Source: Pseudomonas fluorescens | Lineage (GTDB): Bacteria; Pseudomonadota; Gammaproteobacteria; Pseudomonadales; Pseudomonadaceae | Direction of reading: 5' to 3' | NCBI RefSeq assembly: GCF_000968015.1 | Contig: NZ_LACH01000033.1 | Span: forward strand, 239 to 64,238 | Length of the DNA: 64,000 nucleotides | Shown here: piece after piece, positions 32,754-42,774 of the stretch | How positions within the stretch are numbered: position 1 is the stretch's first letter | Layout: every line of letters starts with the position of its first letter | Notes under the pieces: generated by a model | Seen by the model: only the letters and a program-made list of their open reading frames with translations | Told to the model about the DNA's origin: nothing | The model's database searches: none | Program-made: the position numbers and the translations under genes

Positions 32754-35456
32754 TCAGATGCTGATGCGCGACAGTTTGATATCGGGTTCGTTAGTGACGG
32801 TCAGCTGTTCCACGATTGCATCCTGCAAGCGGCTGCACAGCAATGGGTCGGACAACGGCTGGTTGTTCGCATCGGTGATGAAGAACACGTCTTCCACGCG
32901 CTCGCCCAAGGTGGCGATCTTGGCGTTTTGCAGCGACAGATCAAATTCGAGGAAGATCGTGCCGATGCGTGCCAGCAGGCCTGGGCGGTCGGGGGCGCTG
33001 AGTTCCAGTACGGTCACCGGACGCTGGGCGTCGTTGTGGATCGTCACCTGTGGCGCAAACGCGAAATGCTTGAGCTGGCGCGGTACCCGACGCTGAATGA
33101 TGGTCGGGTAGTCGTCCGGGTTGCGCAGGGCTTCGGTCAGGCCTTCGCGAATCTGTTTGACCCGCGCCGGGTTATCACCGATCGAGTCGCCGTCGGTATC
33201 GAGCACGATGTAGGTGTCGAGCGTGAACTGGCTGCTGGAGGTGATGACCCGGGCGTCGTGAATGTTCAGGTTGAGCTGGTCCATTGCCGCCACGGTCACG
33301 GCGAAGAAGTCGTGTTGATCCGGTGCATAGATAAAGATCTGCGTGCCGCCTTCGAACTCGCGCTGGGTGGTTTCCTTGATCAGCACCAGCGGCCCGCCGT
33401 CGGCCGGCTGCTGAAGGATCGCGTCACTGTGCCAGGCCACGTCGCCGGCGGTGTGGCGCAGGAAATAGTCATCGCCCAATTGCGACCACAGCTGCTCGAC
33501 GTCGTCCGGGTCGGTACCGCCGCGTACCAGAATGTCCAGCGCTGCGCTTTGGGTCTGGCGGATCTGCTCTTCGCGGTCCACCGGGTTTTCCAGGCCGCGG
33601 CGCAAGGCTCGCTTGGTCTCGGTGTAGAGCTGGCGCAACAGGCTGGCGCGCCAGGAATTCCACAGCGTCGGGTTGGTGGCGTTGATGTCGGCGACGGTCA
33701 ACACGTACAGATAATCGAGGTGGGTTTCGTCGCCGACGATCTGCGCGAAATCGTGGATGACTTGCGGGTCGGACAAGTCCTTGCGCTGGGCCGTGGTCGA
33801 CATCACCAAATGGTTCTGCACCAGCCAGACGATCAGGCGGCTGTCCCACACCGGCAACTGATGGCGCTGGCAAAAGGCTTCGGCATCCACGGCGCCGATT
33901 TCCGAGTGATCGCCATGCCGGCCCTTGCCGATGTCGTGGTACAGGCCGGCCAGGTAGATCAGCTCGGGTTTAGGCAATTTGCCCATGAGCTTGCTGGCCA
34001 GCGGGAATTTTTCCGACACCTGGGTGTACTGCAACTTACGCAGATGTTTGATCAGGTTCAGGGTGTGAGCATCGACCGTATAGATGTGAAACAGATCGTG
34101 CTGCATCTGCCCGACGATGAAGCCGAACTCCGGCAAGTAGCGCCCGAGGATGCCGTAACGGTTCATTCGTCGCAGGTTGCGGTGGATGCCGATCTTGCAC
34201 TTGAACAGTTCGATGAACAGGCTGGTGTTGCGAATGTCGTTGCGGAAATCGTCGTCGATCAAGTGACGGTGCTCGCGCAGCAGGCGAATGGTGTCGGCGC
34301 GCACGCCCTTGATTTCCGGCTGCTGCGCCATCAGCACGAAGATCTCGAGCATGGCGAACGGTGTGCGGCGGAACACGTTGTCGTTGCGCGCTTCGATGTA
34401 GCCGTCGTGCAACTGGAATCGCGAGTTGATCGGCTGCGGCGTCGCTTGGTCTTCCGGCGCGAGGATGACTTCCTCAAAGTGCTGGATGATCAGGTCGCTG
34501 AGCTGGGCAATGCTCATGACCACGCGGTAATACTGTTGCATGAAGTTTTCGATGGCTTGCTTGGCGTCATCGCCTTTGAAGCCCAGCAGCCCGGCGATGG
34601 TGCGCTGGTGATCAAACAGCAAGCGGTCTTCGGAACGGCCGGCGAGCATGTGCAGGGCGTAACGAACCTTCCACAGGAATTCCTGGGAGGAGGCCAGCAG
34701 GGCGTTTTCGCTCTCGACCAGGAAACCTTCGCCGGCCAGGGCCCGCAGGTTCAGGGTGCCGTATTCACGGCGGGCCACCCACAGAATCGTCTGAATATCC
34801 CGTAGGCCGCCGGGCGAGCCTTTGACGTTGGGTTCCAGGTTGTATTCGGTGTCGTTGTACTTGTGGTGACGGGCCTTCTGCTCGGCGCGTTTGGCCAGGA
34901 AGAAGTCCTTGCTCGGCCACATGTGCGCGGTGCTGGTGACGTCCAGCATGCGCTGGCGCAAGCGCTCGGGGCCGCAGATGGTACGGCTTTCCATCAGGTT
35001 GGTGACGACCGTCAAGTCGGCGCGGGCCTCAACGGCGCATTCGTCCACCGAACGCACGCTCTGGCCGACTTCCAGGCCGATGTCCCACAGCAGCGTCAGA
35101 AAACGCTCGATGGAGTCGCGGAAAACTTCGTGATCGGCGCTGTCCAGCAGGATCAACAAATCGATGTCGGAATAAGGGTGCAACTCACCGCGACCGTAGC
35201 CGCCGACCGCGACCAGCGCGATGTCGGCTTCGGAACTCAAGCTGAACTGCTCCCAGGCCTTTTGCAGGATGTTATCGACGAACCAGGCGCGATCCTCGAT
35301 CAACCGGCGAATGTCGCGGCCGCTGCGAAAGCGCTCGTCGAGCACCTCGCGGGCCTGGCGAATCGCCTTCTTGAAGGCCGCGATAGGGCTTGCCTTCAGG
35401 GCCAGTTCAGCCTGGAACTGGCCACGGTCGAAGAGTTCGGGATCCACCTGCGGCAT
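32754..35456 (-). CDS. glnD: [Protein-PII] uridylyltransferase/uridylyl-removing enzyme
   Basis: Nitrogen sensor that uridylylates PII under low glutamine and deuridylylates it under high glutamine. The 900-aa protein has the expected domain order: nucleotidyltransferase with [19 protein letters not shown] (about residues 88-106), an HD hydrolase domain with [13 protein letters not shown] (about 505-517), and two C-terminal ACT domains (about 700-780 and 815-890; RPGLLARIG marks the second). It is 45 bp downstream of map on the same strand. This order is as in most gammaproteobacteria. Confidence 0.97.
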   Translation of the reverse strand: MPQVDPELFDRGQFQAELALKASPIAAFKKAIRQAREVLDERFRSGRDIRRLIEDRAWFVDNILQKAWEQFSLSSEADIALVAVGGYGRGELHPYSDIDLLILLDSADHEVFRDSIERFLTLLWDIGLEVGQSVRSVDECAVEARADLTVVTNLMESRTICGPERLRQRMLDVTSTAHMWPSKDFFLAKRAEQKARHHKYNDTEYNLEPNVKGSPGGLRDIQTILWVARREYGTLNLRALAGEGFLVESENALLASSQEFLWKVRYALHMLAGRSEDRLLFDHQRTIAGLLGFKGDDAKQAIENFMQQYYRVVMSIAQLSDLIIQHFEEVILAPEDQATPQPINSRFQLHDGYIEARNDNVFRRTPFAMLEIFVLMAQQPEIKGVRADTIRLLREHRHLIDDDFRNDIRNTSLFIELFKCKIGIHRNLRRMNRYGILGRYLPEFGFIVGQMQHDLFHIYTVDAHTLNLIKHLRKLQYTQVSEKFPLASKLMGKLPKPELIYLAGLYHDIGKGRHGDHSEIGAVDAEAFCQRHQLPVWDSRLIVWLVQNHLVMSTTAQRKDLSDPQVIHDFAQIVGDETHLDYLYVLTVADINATNPTLWNSWRASLLRQLYTETKRALRRGLENPVDREEQIRQTQSAALDILVRGGTDPDDVEQLWSQLGDDYFLRHTAGDVAWHSDAILQQPADGGPLVLIKETTQREFEGGTQIFIYAPDQHDFFAVTVAAMDQLNLNIHDARVITSSSQFTLDTYIVLDTDGDSIGDNPARVKQIREGLTEALRNPDDYPTIIQRRVPRQLKHFAFAPQVTIHNDAQRPVTVLELSAPDRPGLLARIGTIFLEFDLSLQNAKIATLGERVEDVFFITDANNQPLSDPLLCSRLQDAIVEQLTVTNEPDIKLSRISI

Positions 35457-35501
35457 CGATTGGCTTTCCTGTCTATAAGGCTGAGGAGCTGCGCGCCCGG
35501 A

Positions 35502-36284
35502 TCAGGCCGAAACGCGCGGGATGGTGTCGTCGGCGCGCAGGGTGAAGATCTCGTAACCGGTTTCGGTTACCAGCAGGGTGTGTTCCCACTGTGCCGACAG
35601 CTTGCGGTCCTTGGTGATCGCGGTCCAGCCGTCGCCCAATACCTTGGTGTCGGCTTTGCCCTGGTTGATCATCGGCTCGATGGTGAACGTCATGCCGGCT
35701 TTCAGTTCCATGCCGGTGCCGGCGCGGCCGTAGTGCAGGATCTGCGGCTCTTCATGGAACACTTTGCCGATGCCGTGACCACAGAATTCGCGAACCACGG
35801 AAAAACCGTTCTTTTCAGCGTGCTTCTGGATGACTTCACCGATGTCGCCCAGGCGGCAGCCGGGTTTGACCAGTTCGATGGCCTTGTACATGCATTCCTG
35901 GGTCACTTGCGACAGGCGCTCGGCCCAGACCGGTACGGTGCCGACGTGGAACATGCGGCTGGTGTCGCCGTGGTAGCCGTCCTTGATGACAGTGACGTCG
36001 ATGTTCAGCGTGTCGCCATCCTTCAATGGCTTCTCGTTTGGAATGCCGTGGCAGACCACGTGGTTGATCGAGGTGCAGATCGACTTCGGGAAGCCCTTGT
36101 AGTTGAGCGGGGCAGGGATGGCTTTCTGCTCGTTGACGATGTAGTCGTGGCAGATGCGGTCCAGTTCTTCAGTGGTAATGCCCGGCTTGACATGTTCGGC
36201 AATCATTTCCAGCACATCGGCGGCCAGTTTGCCGGCGATGCGCATTTTTGCGATGTCCTCAGGGGTTTTGAGGGTGACGGTCAT
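35502..36284 (-). CDS. map: Type I methionine aminopeptidase
   Basis: Removes initiator Met from nascent proteins; essential. The 260-aa dimetal enzyme shows the substrate/metal residues in CHGIPNEKPLKDGDTLNIDVTV (His, Asp), DTSRMFHVG, FCGHGIGKVFHEEP and the Glu in FTIEPMIN. It is divergent from rpsB across 373 bp, the conserved map-rpsB arrangement. The start ATG at 36284 follows AGAGAG. Confidence 0.97.
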   Translation of the reverse strand: MTVTLKTPEDIAKMRIAGKLAADVLEMIAEHVKPGITTEELDRICHDYIVNEQKAIPAPLNYKGFPKSICTSINHVVCHGIPNEKPLKDGDTLNIDVTVIKDGYHGDTSRMFHVGTVPVWAERLSQVTQECMYKAIELVKPGCRLGDIGEVIQKHAEKNGFSVVREFCGHGIGKVFHEEPQILHYGRAGTGMELKAGMTFTIEPMINQGKADTKVLGDGWTAITKDRKLSAQWEHTLLVTETGYEIFTLRADDTIPRVSA

Positions 36285-36657
36285 ACAGGCTCTCTCTGCG
36301 CTCGATGGCGCCTTCTAAAACGGAATGGGCGTTGTGCGATCGATCTTCGCGGCCCTGAAAAACGCGATTCTAACAGACGAGCAGCGCAAATCTGAGCCTC
36401 TGTGCATCGCTTCTCCTTACAGAATGGCGCATTCTTGGAGGATTCCAAGGGGCGGAACCAAGGCGCGCGCCAGGATTTAACAATCCGGGTTCCGTTTTTT
36501 TCAGCCTTGTGATATAAAATGCGCCGCTTTCCGGGGATCCCCTGAAAAGCCTAAATCCACACACGTGTCGACACGATGACCTGGGTGCCTTCAGCTGATG
36601 CTGCTGGTTGGTCATTGGGATACGTGGAGGCCAAACCCGACTTATTAAGGAACTATC
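36285..36657 (+). promoter_or_regulatory. rpsB promoter and leader (candidate S2 autoregulation site)
   Basis: The 373-bp map/rpsB gap holds a -10-like TATAAA at 36513-36518 with only a weak -35. Transcription from it would give a leader of about 130 nt. A palindrome GGGGATCCCC is at 36533-36542, right after the likely start site. The leader has several pairable segments and ends in TAAGGA before the ATG. In E. coli ribosomal protein S2 represses rpsB-tsf by binding this leader; a similar site is inferred here. Confidence 0.5.
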
Positions 36658-37395
36658 ATGTCCCAAGTCAACATGCGCGATATGCTGAAGGCCGGTGTGC
36701 ACTTCGGTCACCAGACCCGTTACTGGAACCCGAAAATGGGTAAGTACATTTTCGGCGCGCGTAACAAGATCCACATCATCAACCTTGAAAAAACCCTGCC
36801 AATGTTCAACGAAGCTCTGACTTTCGTAGAGCGTCTGGCCCAGGGCAAAAACAAGATTCTGTTCGTCGGCACCAAGCGTTCCGCTGGCAAGATCGTTGCT
36901 GAAGAAGCAGCACGTTGCGGTTCGCCGTACGTCGATCACCGCTGGTTGGGCGGCATGCTGACCAACTTCAAAACCATCCGTGCTTCCATCAAGCGTCTGC
37001 GTGACCTTGAAGTGCAAGCCGAAGACGGTACTTTCGCCAAGCTGACCAAGAAAGAAGCGCTGATGCGCACTCGCGATCTTGAGAAGCTCGATCGTTCCCT
37101 GGGTGGTATCAAGGACATGGGCGGTCTGCCAGACGCACTGTTCGTTATCGACGTTGATCACGAGCGCATCGCGATCACCGAAGCCAACAAGCTGGGCATC
37201 CCGGTTATCGGCGTAGTCGATACCAACAGCAGCCCGGAAGGCGTTGACTACATCATCCCAGGCAACGATGACGCAATCCGCGCTATCCAGCTGTACATGG
37301 GTTCGATGGCTGACGCTGTAATCCGCGGTCGCAACCACGTTGCTGGCGGCACCGAGCAGTTCGTTGAAGAAGCTCCGGTAGCAGCAGCTGAGTAA
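36658..37395 (+). CDS. rpsB: 30S ribosomal protein S2
   Basis: Small-subunit protein, 245 aa, with the family opening [28 protein letters not shown] in shortened view ([20 protein letters not shown]) and the mid-protein [11 protein letters not shown] and [12 protein letters not shown] motifs. Followed by a strong hairpin and then tsf, the universal gene order. Codon use is that of a highly expressed gene. The ATG at 36658 follows AAGGAAC. Confidence 0.98.
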   Translation: MSQVNMRDMLKAGVHFGHQTRYWNPKMGKYIFGARNKIHIINLEKTLPMFNEALTFVERLAQGKNKILFVGTKRSAGKIVAEEAARCGSPYVDHRWLGGMLTNFKTIRASIKRLRDLEVQAEDGTFAKLTKKEALMRTRDLEKLDRSLGGIKDMGGLPDALFVIDVDHERIAITEANKLGIPVIGVVDTNSSPEGVDYIIPGNDDAIRAIQLYMGSMADAVIRGRNHVAGGTEQFVEEAPVAAAE

Positions 37396-37423
37396 TTGAC
37401 GCCTTGGCGTTGACTCAGTAAGC

Positions 37424-37448
37424 AAAAAGGGGGCTTGGCCCCCTTTTT
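37424..37448 (+). terminator. Hairpin between rpsB and tsf (terminator/attenuator)
   Basis: AAAAAGGGGG (37424-37433) pairs with CCCCCTTTTT (37439-37448), loop CTTGG. It can terminate in both directions. Placed between S2 and EF-Ts genes it would reduce read-through into tsf or protect the rpsB transcript end. Confidence 0.85.
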
Positions 37449-37587
37449 GCCACCTCGAAAACCGTTTGTCGGCAGCGCAGTTACAGCCCTTGTAACCTGC
37501 AGCAGCCCGCAAGGGTGATTCGGGAAGAATTGATCGCCCGTTCGATCGGGTGGAATGGTTGAAAACCTATCCAAGAGGAATTTTGAA

Positions 37588-38451
37588 ATGGCAGAGATTA
37601 CTGCAGCGTTGGTCAAAGAACTGCGCGAGCGTACTGGCGAAGGCATGATGGACTGCAAAAAGGCCTTGACCAAGGCTGGCGGCGACATCGAAAAAGCCAT
37701 TGATGACATGCGTGCTTCGGGCGCCATCAAGGCTGCCAAAAAAGCTGGCAACGTTGCCGCTGAAGGCGCAATCGCTTTGAAAGAAGACGGTAAATCCGCC
37801 GTTCTGCTGGAAGTGAACTCGCAGACTGACTTCCTGGCTCTGCAGGACGACTTCAAGGCATTTGTCGCTTCCAGCGTTGAAAAAGCGTTCGCTGACAAAC
37901 TGACTGACGTTGCTCCGCTGATCGCCGCTCAAGAAGCCGATCGCCTGGTTCTGGTCGGCAAGGTTGGCGAAAACGTCAACATCCGTCGCTTGGCTCGCGT
38001 TGAAGGTGACGTTGTTGGTGGTTACCTGCACGGCAACAAGATCGGTGTTGTGGTTGCCCTTAAAGGCGGCAGCGTTGAGCTGGCCAAGGACATCGCCATG
38101 CACGTAGCGGCGACCAACCCTGAATTCCTGCTGCCATCGGAAGTTTCCGCTGAAGCGGTCGAGCGTGAGAAAGGCGTGTTCCTGACCCTCAACGCTGACA
38201 AGATCGCCGGCAAGCCAGAAAACATTGTTGAAAACATGGTCAAAGGCCGTATCAGCAAGTTCCTGGCTGAAGCGAGCCTGGTTGAGCAGGCGTTCGTCAA
38301 GAACCCTGAAATCAAGGTTGGCGAACTGGCCAAGAAAGCCGGTGCTGAAATCGTTTCCTTCACCTACTTCAAAGTAGGCGATGGCATCGAGAAGCCGGTC
38401 GACAACTTCGCTGAAGAAGTTGCTGCCCAGCTGGCTGCCGCCAAGCAATAA
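37588..38451 (+). CDS. tsf: Elongation factor Ts
   Basis: Guanine-nucleotide exchange factor for EF-Tu. The 287-aa protein begins MAEITAALVKELRERTGEGM (UBA-like N-domain, 1-50) and has the EF-Tu-contact motif TDFL in SQTDFLALQDDF near residue 80. The start at 37588 follows AAGAGGAA; the longer frame from 37555 is not family-like. It is followed by its own terminator. Confidence 0.98.
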   Translation: MAEITAALVKELRERTGEGMMDCKKALTKAGGDIEKAIDDMRASGAIKAAKKAGNVAAEGAIALKEDGKSAVLLEVNSQTDFLALQDDFKAFVASSVEKAFADKLTDVAPLIAAQEADRLVLVGKVGENVNIRRLARVEGDVVGGYLHGNKIGVVVALKGGSVELAKDIAMHVAATNPEFLLPSEVSAEAVEREKGVFLTLNADKIAGKPENIVENMVKGRISKFLAEASLVEQAFVKNPEIKVGELAKKAGAEIVSFTYFKVGDGIEKPVDNFAEEVAAQLAAAKQ

Positions 38452-38475
38452 GACGGTTTTTTAACTGTCGCCCTG

Positions 38476-38509
38476 AAGAGGCTGCCCGCTCACGCGCGCA
38501 GCCTCTTTT
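38476..38509 (+). terminator. Rho-independent terminator after tsf
   Basis: AAGAGGCTGC (38476-38485) and GCAGCCTCTT (38498-38507) form a 10-bp stem with a 12-base loop, then TT. It lies 24 bp after the tsf stop and about 150 bp before pyrH. Confidence 0.85.
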
Positions 38510-38661
38510 CAGATGGGGCACCAATTTTTAATTGGTTTCCCTTTGGAACTGGCTTACAAAGCCATGTTCCGATGGCGCTGAAGCAGCGCCAAGTTAGAGT
38601 GAACGCCAGCTGTAAACAGCTCGCAAAGAATTTTTAAAATACGCCGCAGGAGAGATTCGCA

Positions 38662-39405
38662 ATGGCTCAGCAGGGCAGTGGTTATCAGGCTCGCTATAAA
38701 CGCATTCTACTCAAGCTTAGCGGCGAGGCCCTGATGGGCTCGGAAGAGTTCGGGATCGATCCGAAAGTTCTGGATCGCATGGCGCTGGAAGTCGGCCAAC
38801 TGGTCGGCATCGGTGTTCAGGTCGGTCTGGTGATCGGCGGCGGCAACCTGTTCCGCGGTGCAGCGCTGAGTGCGGCCGGCATGGATCGGGTCACCGGCGA
38901 CCACATGGGCATGCTGGCCACTGTGATGAACGCCCTGGCCATGCGCGATGCGCTGGAACGTGCCAATATCTCGGCCATCGTGATGTCGGCCATTTCCATG
39001 GTTGGCGTAACCGATCACTATGATCGCCGCAAAGCCATGCGCCACCTGAACGCCAAGGAAGTCGTGATTTTCGCGGCCGGTACCGGCAATCCGTTCTTCA
39101 CCACGGATTCGGCAGCGTGCTTGCGTGCAATCGAAATCGATGCCGATGTCGTGCTCAAGGCGACCAAGGTTGATGGCGTCTACACCGCTGACCCATTCAA
39201 AGACCCGCATGCCGAGAAGTTCGATCATCTGACTTACGATGAAGTGCTGGATCGCAAGCTGGGCGTGATGGATCTGACCGCCATTTGCCTGTGCCGCGAC
39301 CACAAGATGCCGTTGCGCGTATTTAACATGAACAAGCCCGGCGCCCTGCTGAATATCGTGCATGGCGGCGCTGAAGGAACCCTGATCGAGGAAGGCCAAC
39401 AATGA
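38662..39405 (+). CDS. pyrH: Uridylate kinase
   Basis: Phosphorylates UMP to UDP; essential hexameric amino-acid-kinase-fold enzyme. The 247-aa protein shows [23 protein letters not shown] and [12 protein letters not shown] motifs. The ATG follows GCAGGAGAG. The stop overlaps frr by four bases (ATGA at 39402-39405), so the two are co-translated. It opens the long plus-strand envelope operon. Confidence 0.98.
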   Translation: MAQQGSGYQARYKRILLKLSGEALMGSEEFGIDPKVLDRMALEVGQLVGIGVQVGLVIGGGNLFRGAALSAAGMDRVTGDHMGMLATVMNALAMRDALERANISAIVMSAISMVGVTDHYDRRKAMRHLNAKEVVIFAAGTGNPFFTTDSAACLRAIEIDADVVLKATKVDGVYTADPFKDPHAEKFDHLTYDEVLDRKLGVMDLTAICLCRDHKMPLRVFNMNKPGALLNIVHGGAEGTLIEEGQQ

Positions 39406-39959
39406 TCAACGAAATCAAGAAAGACGCTAAAGAGCGTATGCAGAAATCCGTCGAGTCGCTGATGCACAACTTCGGCCGTATTCGTACTGGCCAGGCGCAT
39501 CCAAGCATTCTGGAAGGCGTGATGGTGCCGTATTACGGTTCTGACACCCCGATCAAACAGGTGGCGAACATCACCGTCAAAGACGCCCGTACCCTGCAAG
39601 TCGTTGCCTTTGAGCGCAACATGCTGGGTGCCGTCGACAAAGCCATCGGTAGCGCGGGTCTGAACCTCAACCCGACCAACCTGGGTGAATTGCTGCTGAT
39701 CTCCATGCCGGCCCTGACCGAAGAAACCCGTAAGGGCTTCACCAAGCAGGCTCGCGATGTCGCTGAAGATGCCCGTGTTGCAGTGCGCAACATCCGTCGT
39801 GATGCGAACAGCCAGCTCAAGGATCTGGTCAAGGAAAAAGAAATCAGCGAAGACGAAGAGCGCCGTGCCACTGGCGAGATCGATGACCTGACCAAAAAGT
39901 TCGTGGCTGAAATCGACGCGAATCTGGCGCAGAAAGAAAAAGACCTGATGGCCGTATAA
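39402..39959 (+). CDS. frr: Ribosome recycling factor
   Basis: Splits post-termination ribosomes together with EF-G. The 185-aa product has the family opening [16 protein letters not shown], the [13 protein letters not shown] motif near residues 28-40 and the long helical arm ending with [12 protein letters not shown]. It overlaps pyrH by 4 bp and is 13 bp before uppS. Confidence 0.98.
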   Translation: MINEIKKDAKERMQKSVESLMHNFGRIRTGQAHPSILEGVMVPYYGSDTPIKQVANITVKDARTLQVVAFERNMLGAVDKAIGSAGLNLNPTNLGELLLISMPALTEETRKGFTKQARDVAEDARVAVRNIRRDANSQLKDLVKEKEISEDEERRATGEIDDLTKKFVAEIDANLAQKEKDLMAV

Positions 39960-39972
39960 GGGTCACGTTTTC

Positions 39973-40728
39973 ATGGAAAAGACCAAGCAGACTGCGCCGT
40001 CCGCGGTGCCGCGCCATGTCGCGATCATCATGGATGGTAATAATCGCTGGGCGAAAAAGCGCTTTATGCCGGGTGTCGCCGGTCATAAAGCGGGCGTGGA
40101 TGCGGTTCGTGCGGTGATCGAGGTGTGTGCCGAGGCCGGGGTCGAAGTATTGACCCTGTTCGCCTTCTCCAGCGAGAACTGGCAGCGCCCGGCCGACGAG
40201 GTCAGCGCCTTGATGGATCTGTTCTTCAAGGCATTGCGCCGCGAGGCCAAGCGCCTGAACGAAAACAACATCAGTTTGCGCATCATTGGCGACCGTTCGC
40301 GCTTTCATCCAGAGCTTCAGGCTGCCATGCGTGAAGCTGAGGCAATGACGGCGGGCACCAATCGCTTCGTTCTGCAGATCGCTGCCAACTATGGCGGACA
40401 GTGGGATATCGCGCAGGCCGCACAGCGTCTGGCTCGGGAAGTTCAGGCCGGGCACCTGCGTCCGGAAGACATTACCCCGGAACTGTTGCAAACCTGTCTG
40501 GCTACCGGCGATTTGCCGTTGCCGGACTTGTGCATCCGTACCGGTGGCGAGCACCGCATCAGTAACTTCCTGCTGTGGCAACTGGCTTACGCCGAGTTGT
40601 ACTTCTCCGACCTGTTCTGGCCGGACTTCAAACACGATGCCATGCGTACCGCGCTGGCCGATTTTGCTTCTCGGCAGCGCCGCTTCGGTAAAACGAGCGA
40701 GCAGGTCGAGGCTGGAGCCCGGGTTTAA
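39973..40728 (+). CDS. uppS: Undecaprenyl diphosphate synthase
   Basis: Cis-prenyltransferase that makes C55 undecaprenyl diphosphate, the lipid carrier for peptidoglycan and O-antigen. The 251-aa protein has IMDGNNRWAKKR with catalytic Asp21, FAFSSENWQRP, and the C-terminal RTGGEHRISNFLLWQLAYAE and FWPDF motifs. Its stop overlaps the cdsA ATG by one base. Confidence 0.97.
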   Translation: MEKTKQTAPSAVPRHVAIIMDGNNRWAKKRFMPGVAGHKAGVDAVRAVIEVCAEAGVEVLTLFAFSSENWQRPADEVSALMDLFFKALRREAKRLNENNISLRIIGDRSRFHPELQAAMREAEAMTAGTNRFVLQIAANYGGQWDIAQAAQRLAREVQAGHLRPEDITPELLQTCLATGDLPLPDLCIRTGGEHRISNFLLWQLAYAELYFSDLFWPDFKHDAMRTALADFASRQRRFGKTSEQVEAGARV

Positions 40729-41534
40729 TGCTTAAACAACGAATCATCACCGCACTGATCCTGCTGCCGATAGCCCTGTGCGGGTTTTTCCTGCTCGAAG
40801 GCACCGGTTTTGCGCTGTTCATCGGGCTGGTCGTGACCCTCGGTGCATGGGAGTGGGCGCGCCTGGCGGGCTTCACTGAGCAGCCGATTCGCGTTGGCTT
40901 TGCGGCTGTGGTCGCGTTGATGCTGTTTGTCATGCATATCGTGCCTGGTCTCGCGCCTTGGGTGTTGGGCGCTTCGGTGCTTTGGTGGGGCGTTGCAACC
41001 TACCTGGTGCTGACGTATCCGCGTTCCAGCGAACTTTGGTCCAGCGCTGCCTGCAAGTTGATGATCGGTCTGCTGATCCTGCTGCCCGCCTGGCAAGGTC
41101 TGGTTCAGATCAAGCAGGAACTTTTGGGCAACTGGTTGATCATGGCGGTGATGGTGCTGGTCTGGGGTGCTGATATCGGTGCTTACTTTTCTGGTCGGGC
41201 CTTTGGCAAGCGCAAGCTGGCGCCACAGGTCAGTCCCGGCAAAAGCTGGGAGGGCGTCTACGGCGGCCTCGCGGTAAGTCTGGTCATTACTGTCATTGTC
41301 GGTCTGGTTCGAGACTGGACGGTGGCGCAGCTGTTCAAAGGTCTGATGGGTGCAGCCATCATCGTGTTCATCTCGGTGGTAGGTGATCTGACAGAAAGCA
41401 TGTTCAAGCGTCAGTCCGGGATCAAGGACAGCAGTAATCTGCTGCCAGGTCACGGCGGCGTGCTGGACCGCATCGACAGCCTGACTGCAGCGATTCCGGT
41501 GTTTGCCGTGCTGTTGTGGATGGCGGCGCCGTGA
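40728..41534 (+). CDS. cdsA: Phosphatidate cytidylyltransferase
   Basis: Makes CDP-diacylglycerol from phosphatidate and CTP in the inner membrane. The 268-aa polytopic protein has about seven to eight hydrophobic segments and the CDP-alcohol signature at its C-terminus ([18 protein letters not shown] then [14 protein letters not shown]). Overlaps uppS by one base and dxr by four (GTGA). Coupled into the same operon. Confidence 0.97.
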   Translation: MLKQRIITALILLPIALCGFFLLEGTGFALFIGLVVTLGAWEWARLAGFTEQPIRVGFAAVVALMLFVMHIVPGLAPWVLGASVLWWGVATYLVLTYPRSSELWSSAACKLMIGLLILLPAWQGLVQIKQELLGNWLIMAVMVLVWGADIGAYFSGRAFGKRKLAPQVSPGKSWEGVYGGLAVSLVITVIVGLVRDWTVAQLFKGLMGAAIIVFISVVGDLTESMFKRQSGIKDSSNLLPGHGGVLDRIDSLTAAIPVFAVLLWMAAP

Positions 41535-42721
41535 GCCGCCCACAGCAGATTACCGTCCTGGGGGCGACCGGTTCGATTGGTCTGAGCACGCTTGATGTCA
41601 TCGCTCGCCATCCCGAGCGTTATCAGGTTTTCGCCTTGAGCGGTTTCACCCGTCTGAGCGAGCTGTTGGCGCTATGTGTTCGTCATGTGCCGCGGTTCGC
41701 CGTAGTGCCTGAGGCGGGTGCTGCCCGAGGCTTGCAGGACGACTTGCGCGCTGCAGGCCTGCCGACCCGCGTGCTGGTGGGGGAGGAGGGTCTGTGTCAG
41801 GTTGCTTCCGATCCTGAGGTCGATGCGGTCATGGCGGCCATCGTTGGCGCTGCAGGCTTGCGACCGACTCTGGCGGCGGTCGAGGCCGGCAAGAAAATCC
41901 TCCTGGCCAACAAAGAAGCACTGGTGATGTCCGGTGCGCTGTTCATGCAGGCGGTGCGCAAGAGTGGTTCGGTGTTGCTGCCGATCGACAGTGAGCACAA
42001 CGCGATTTTTCAGTGCATGCCACAGGATTTCGCTCGTGGGCTGAGTGCCGTCGGGGTGCGTCGGATTTTACTCACGGCCTCTGGCGGTCCGTTCCGACAG
42101 ACACCTATGGCTGAACTGGTGCATGTTTCCCCTGAGCAAGCGTGTGCCCACCCGAACTGGTCCATGGGGCGCAAGATTTCGGTGGATTCGGCCAGCATGA
42201 TGAACAAGGGGCTGGAGTTGATCGAAGCCTGCTGGCTGTTTGACGCCAAGCCGTCCCAGGTCGAAGTGGTGATTCATCCTCAAAGCGTGATTCATTCGCT
42301 GGTCGATTACATCGACGGTTCGGTATTGGCCCAGTTAGGTAACCCTGACATGCGCACGCCGATCGCAAACGCGCTGGCCTGGCCGGAGCGGATCGATTCG
42401 GGAGTTGCGCCGCTGGACCTGTTTGCAATTGCGCGGCTGGACTTCCAGGCGCCTGATGAAGAGCGATTCCCGTGTCTGCGCCTTGCGCGTCAGGCCGCCG
42501 AATCCGGCAATAGCGCGCCGGCCATGCTTAATGCGGCGAATGAAGTGGCGGTCGCGGCCTTTCTCGACGGGCGGGTTCGCTACCCGGAAATCGCGAGTAT
42601 CATCGAAGAAGTGTTGAATCTCGAGCCCGTAGTTGCGGTTGACGATCTCGAGGCAGTGTTCACGGCCGACGCGAAAGCGCGAGTACTGGCCGAACAATGG
42701 TTGAGTCGTCACGGGCGGTAA
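41531..42721 (+). CDS. dxr: 1-deoxy-D-xylulose 5-phosphate reductoisomerase
   Basis: NADPH-dependent conversion of DXP to MEP, first committed step of the non-mevalonate isoprenoid pathway. The 396-aa protein has the nucleotide-binding GATGSIG (residues 11-17), the [10 protein letters not shown] segment and the metal/substrate loop [11 protein letters not shown]. It starts with GTG overlapping the cdsA stop (GTGA), preferred over upstream in-frame codons inside cdsA. The pathway gene ispD is 20 kb downstream. Confidence 0.96.
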   Translation: MSRPQQITVLGATGSIGLSTLDVIARHPERYQVFALSGFTRLSELLALCVRHVPRFAVVPEAGAARGLQDDLRAAGLPTRVLVGEEGLCQVASDPEVDAVMAAIVGAAGLRPTLAAVEAGKKILLANKEALVMSGALFMQAVRKSGSVLLPIDSEHNAIFQCMPQDFARGLSAVGVRRILLTASGGPFRQTPMAELVHVSPEQACAHPNWSMGRKISVDSASMMNKGLELIEACWLFDAKPSQVEVVIHPQSVIHSLVDYIDGSVLAQLGNPDMRTPIANALAWPERIDSGVAPLDLFAIARLDFQAPDEERFPCLRLARQAAESGNSAPAMLNAANEVAVAAFLDGRVRYPEIASIIEEVLNLEPVVAVDDLEAVFTADAKARVLAEQWLSRHGR

Positions 42722-42774
42722 GTGCTGCAATACGTTGACCCATGCGGCACTGGACAGGATTGCGGAGAAAGTAG

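Noticed and set aside
36370..37512. A 380-codon minus-strand frame opposite rpsB
   Set aside because: Covers rpsB and its promoter region on the wrong strand; no motif support.
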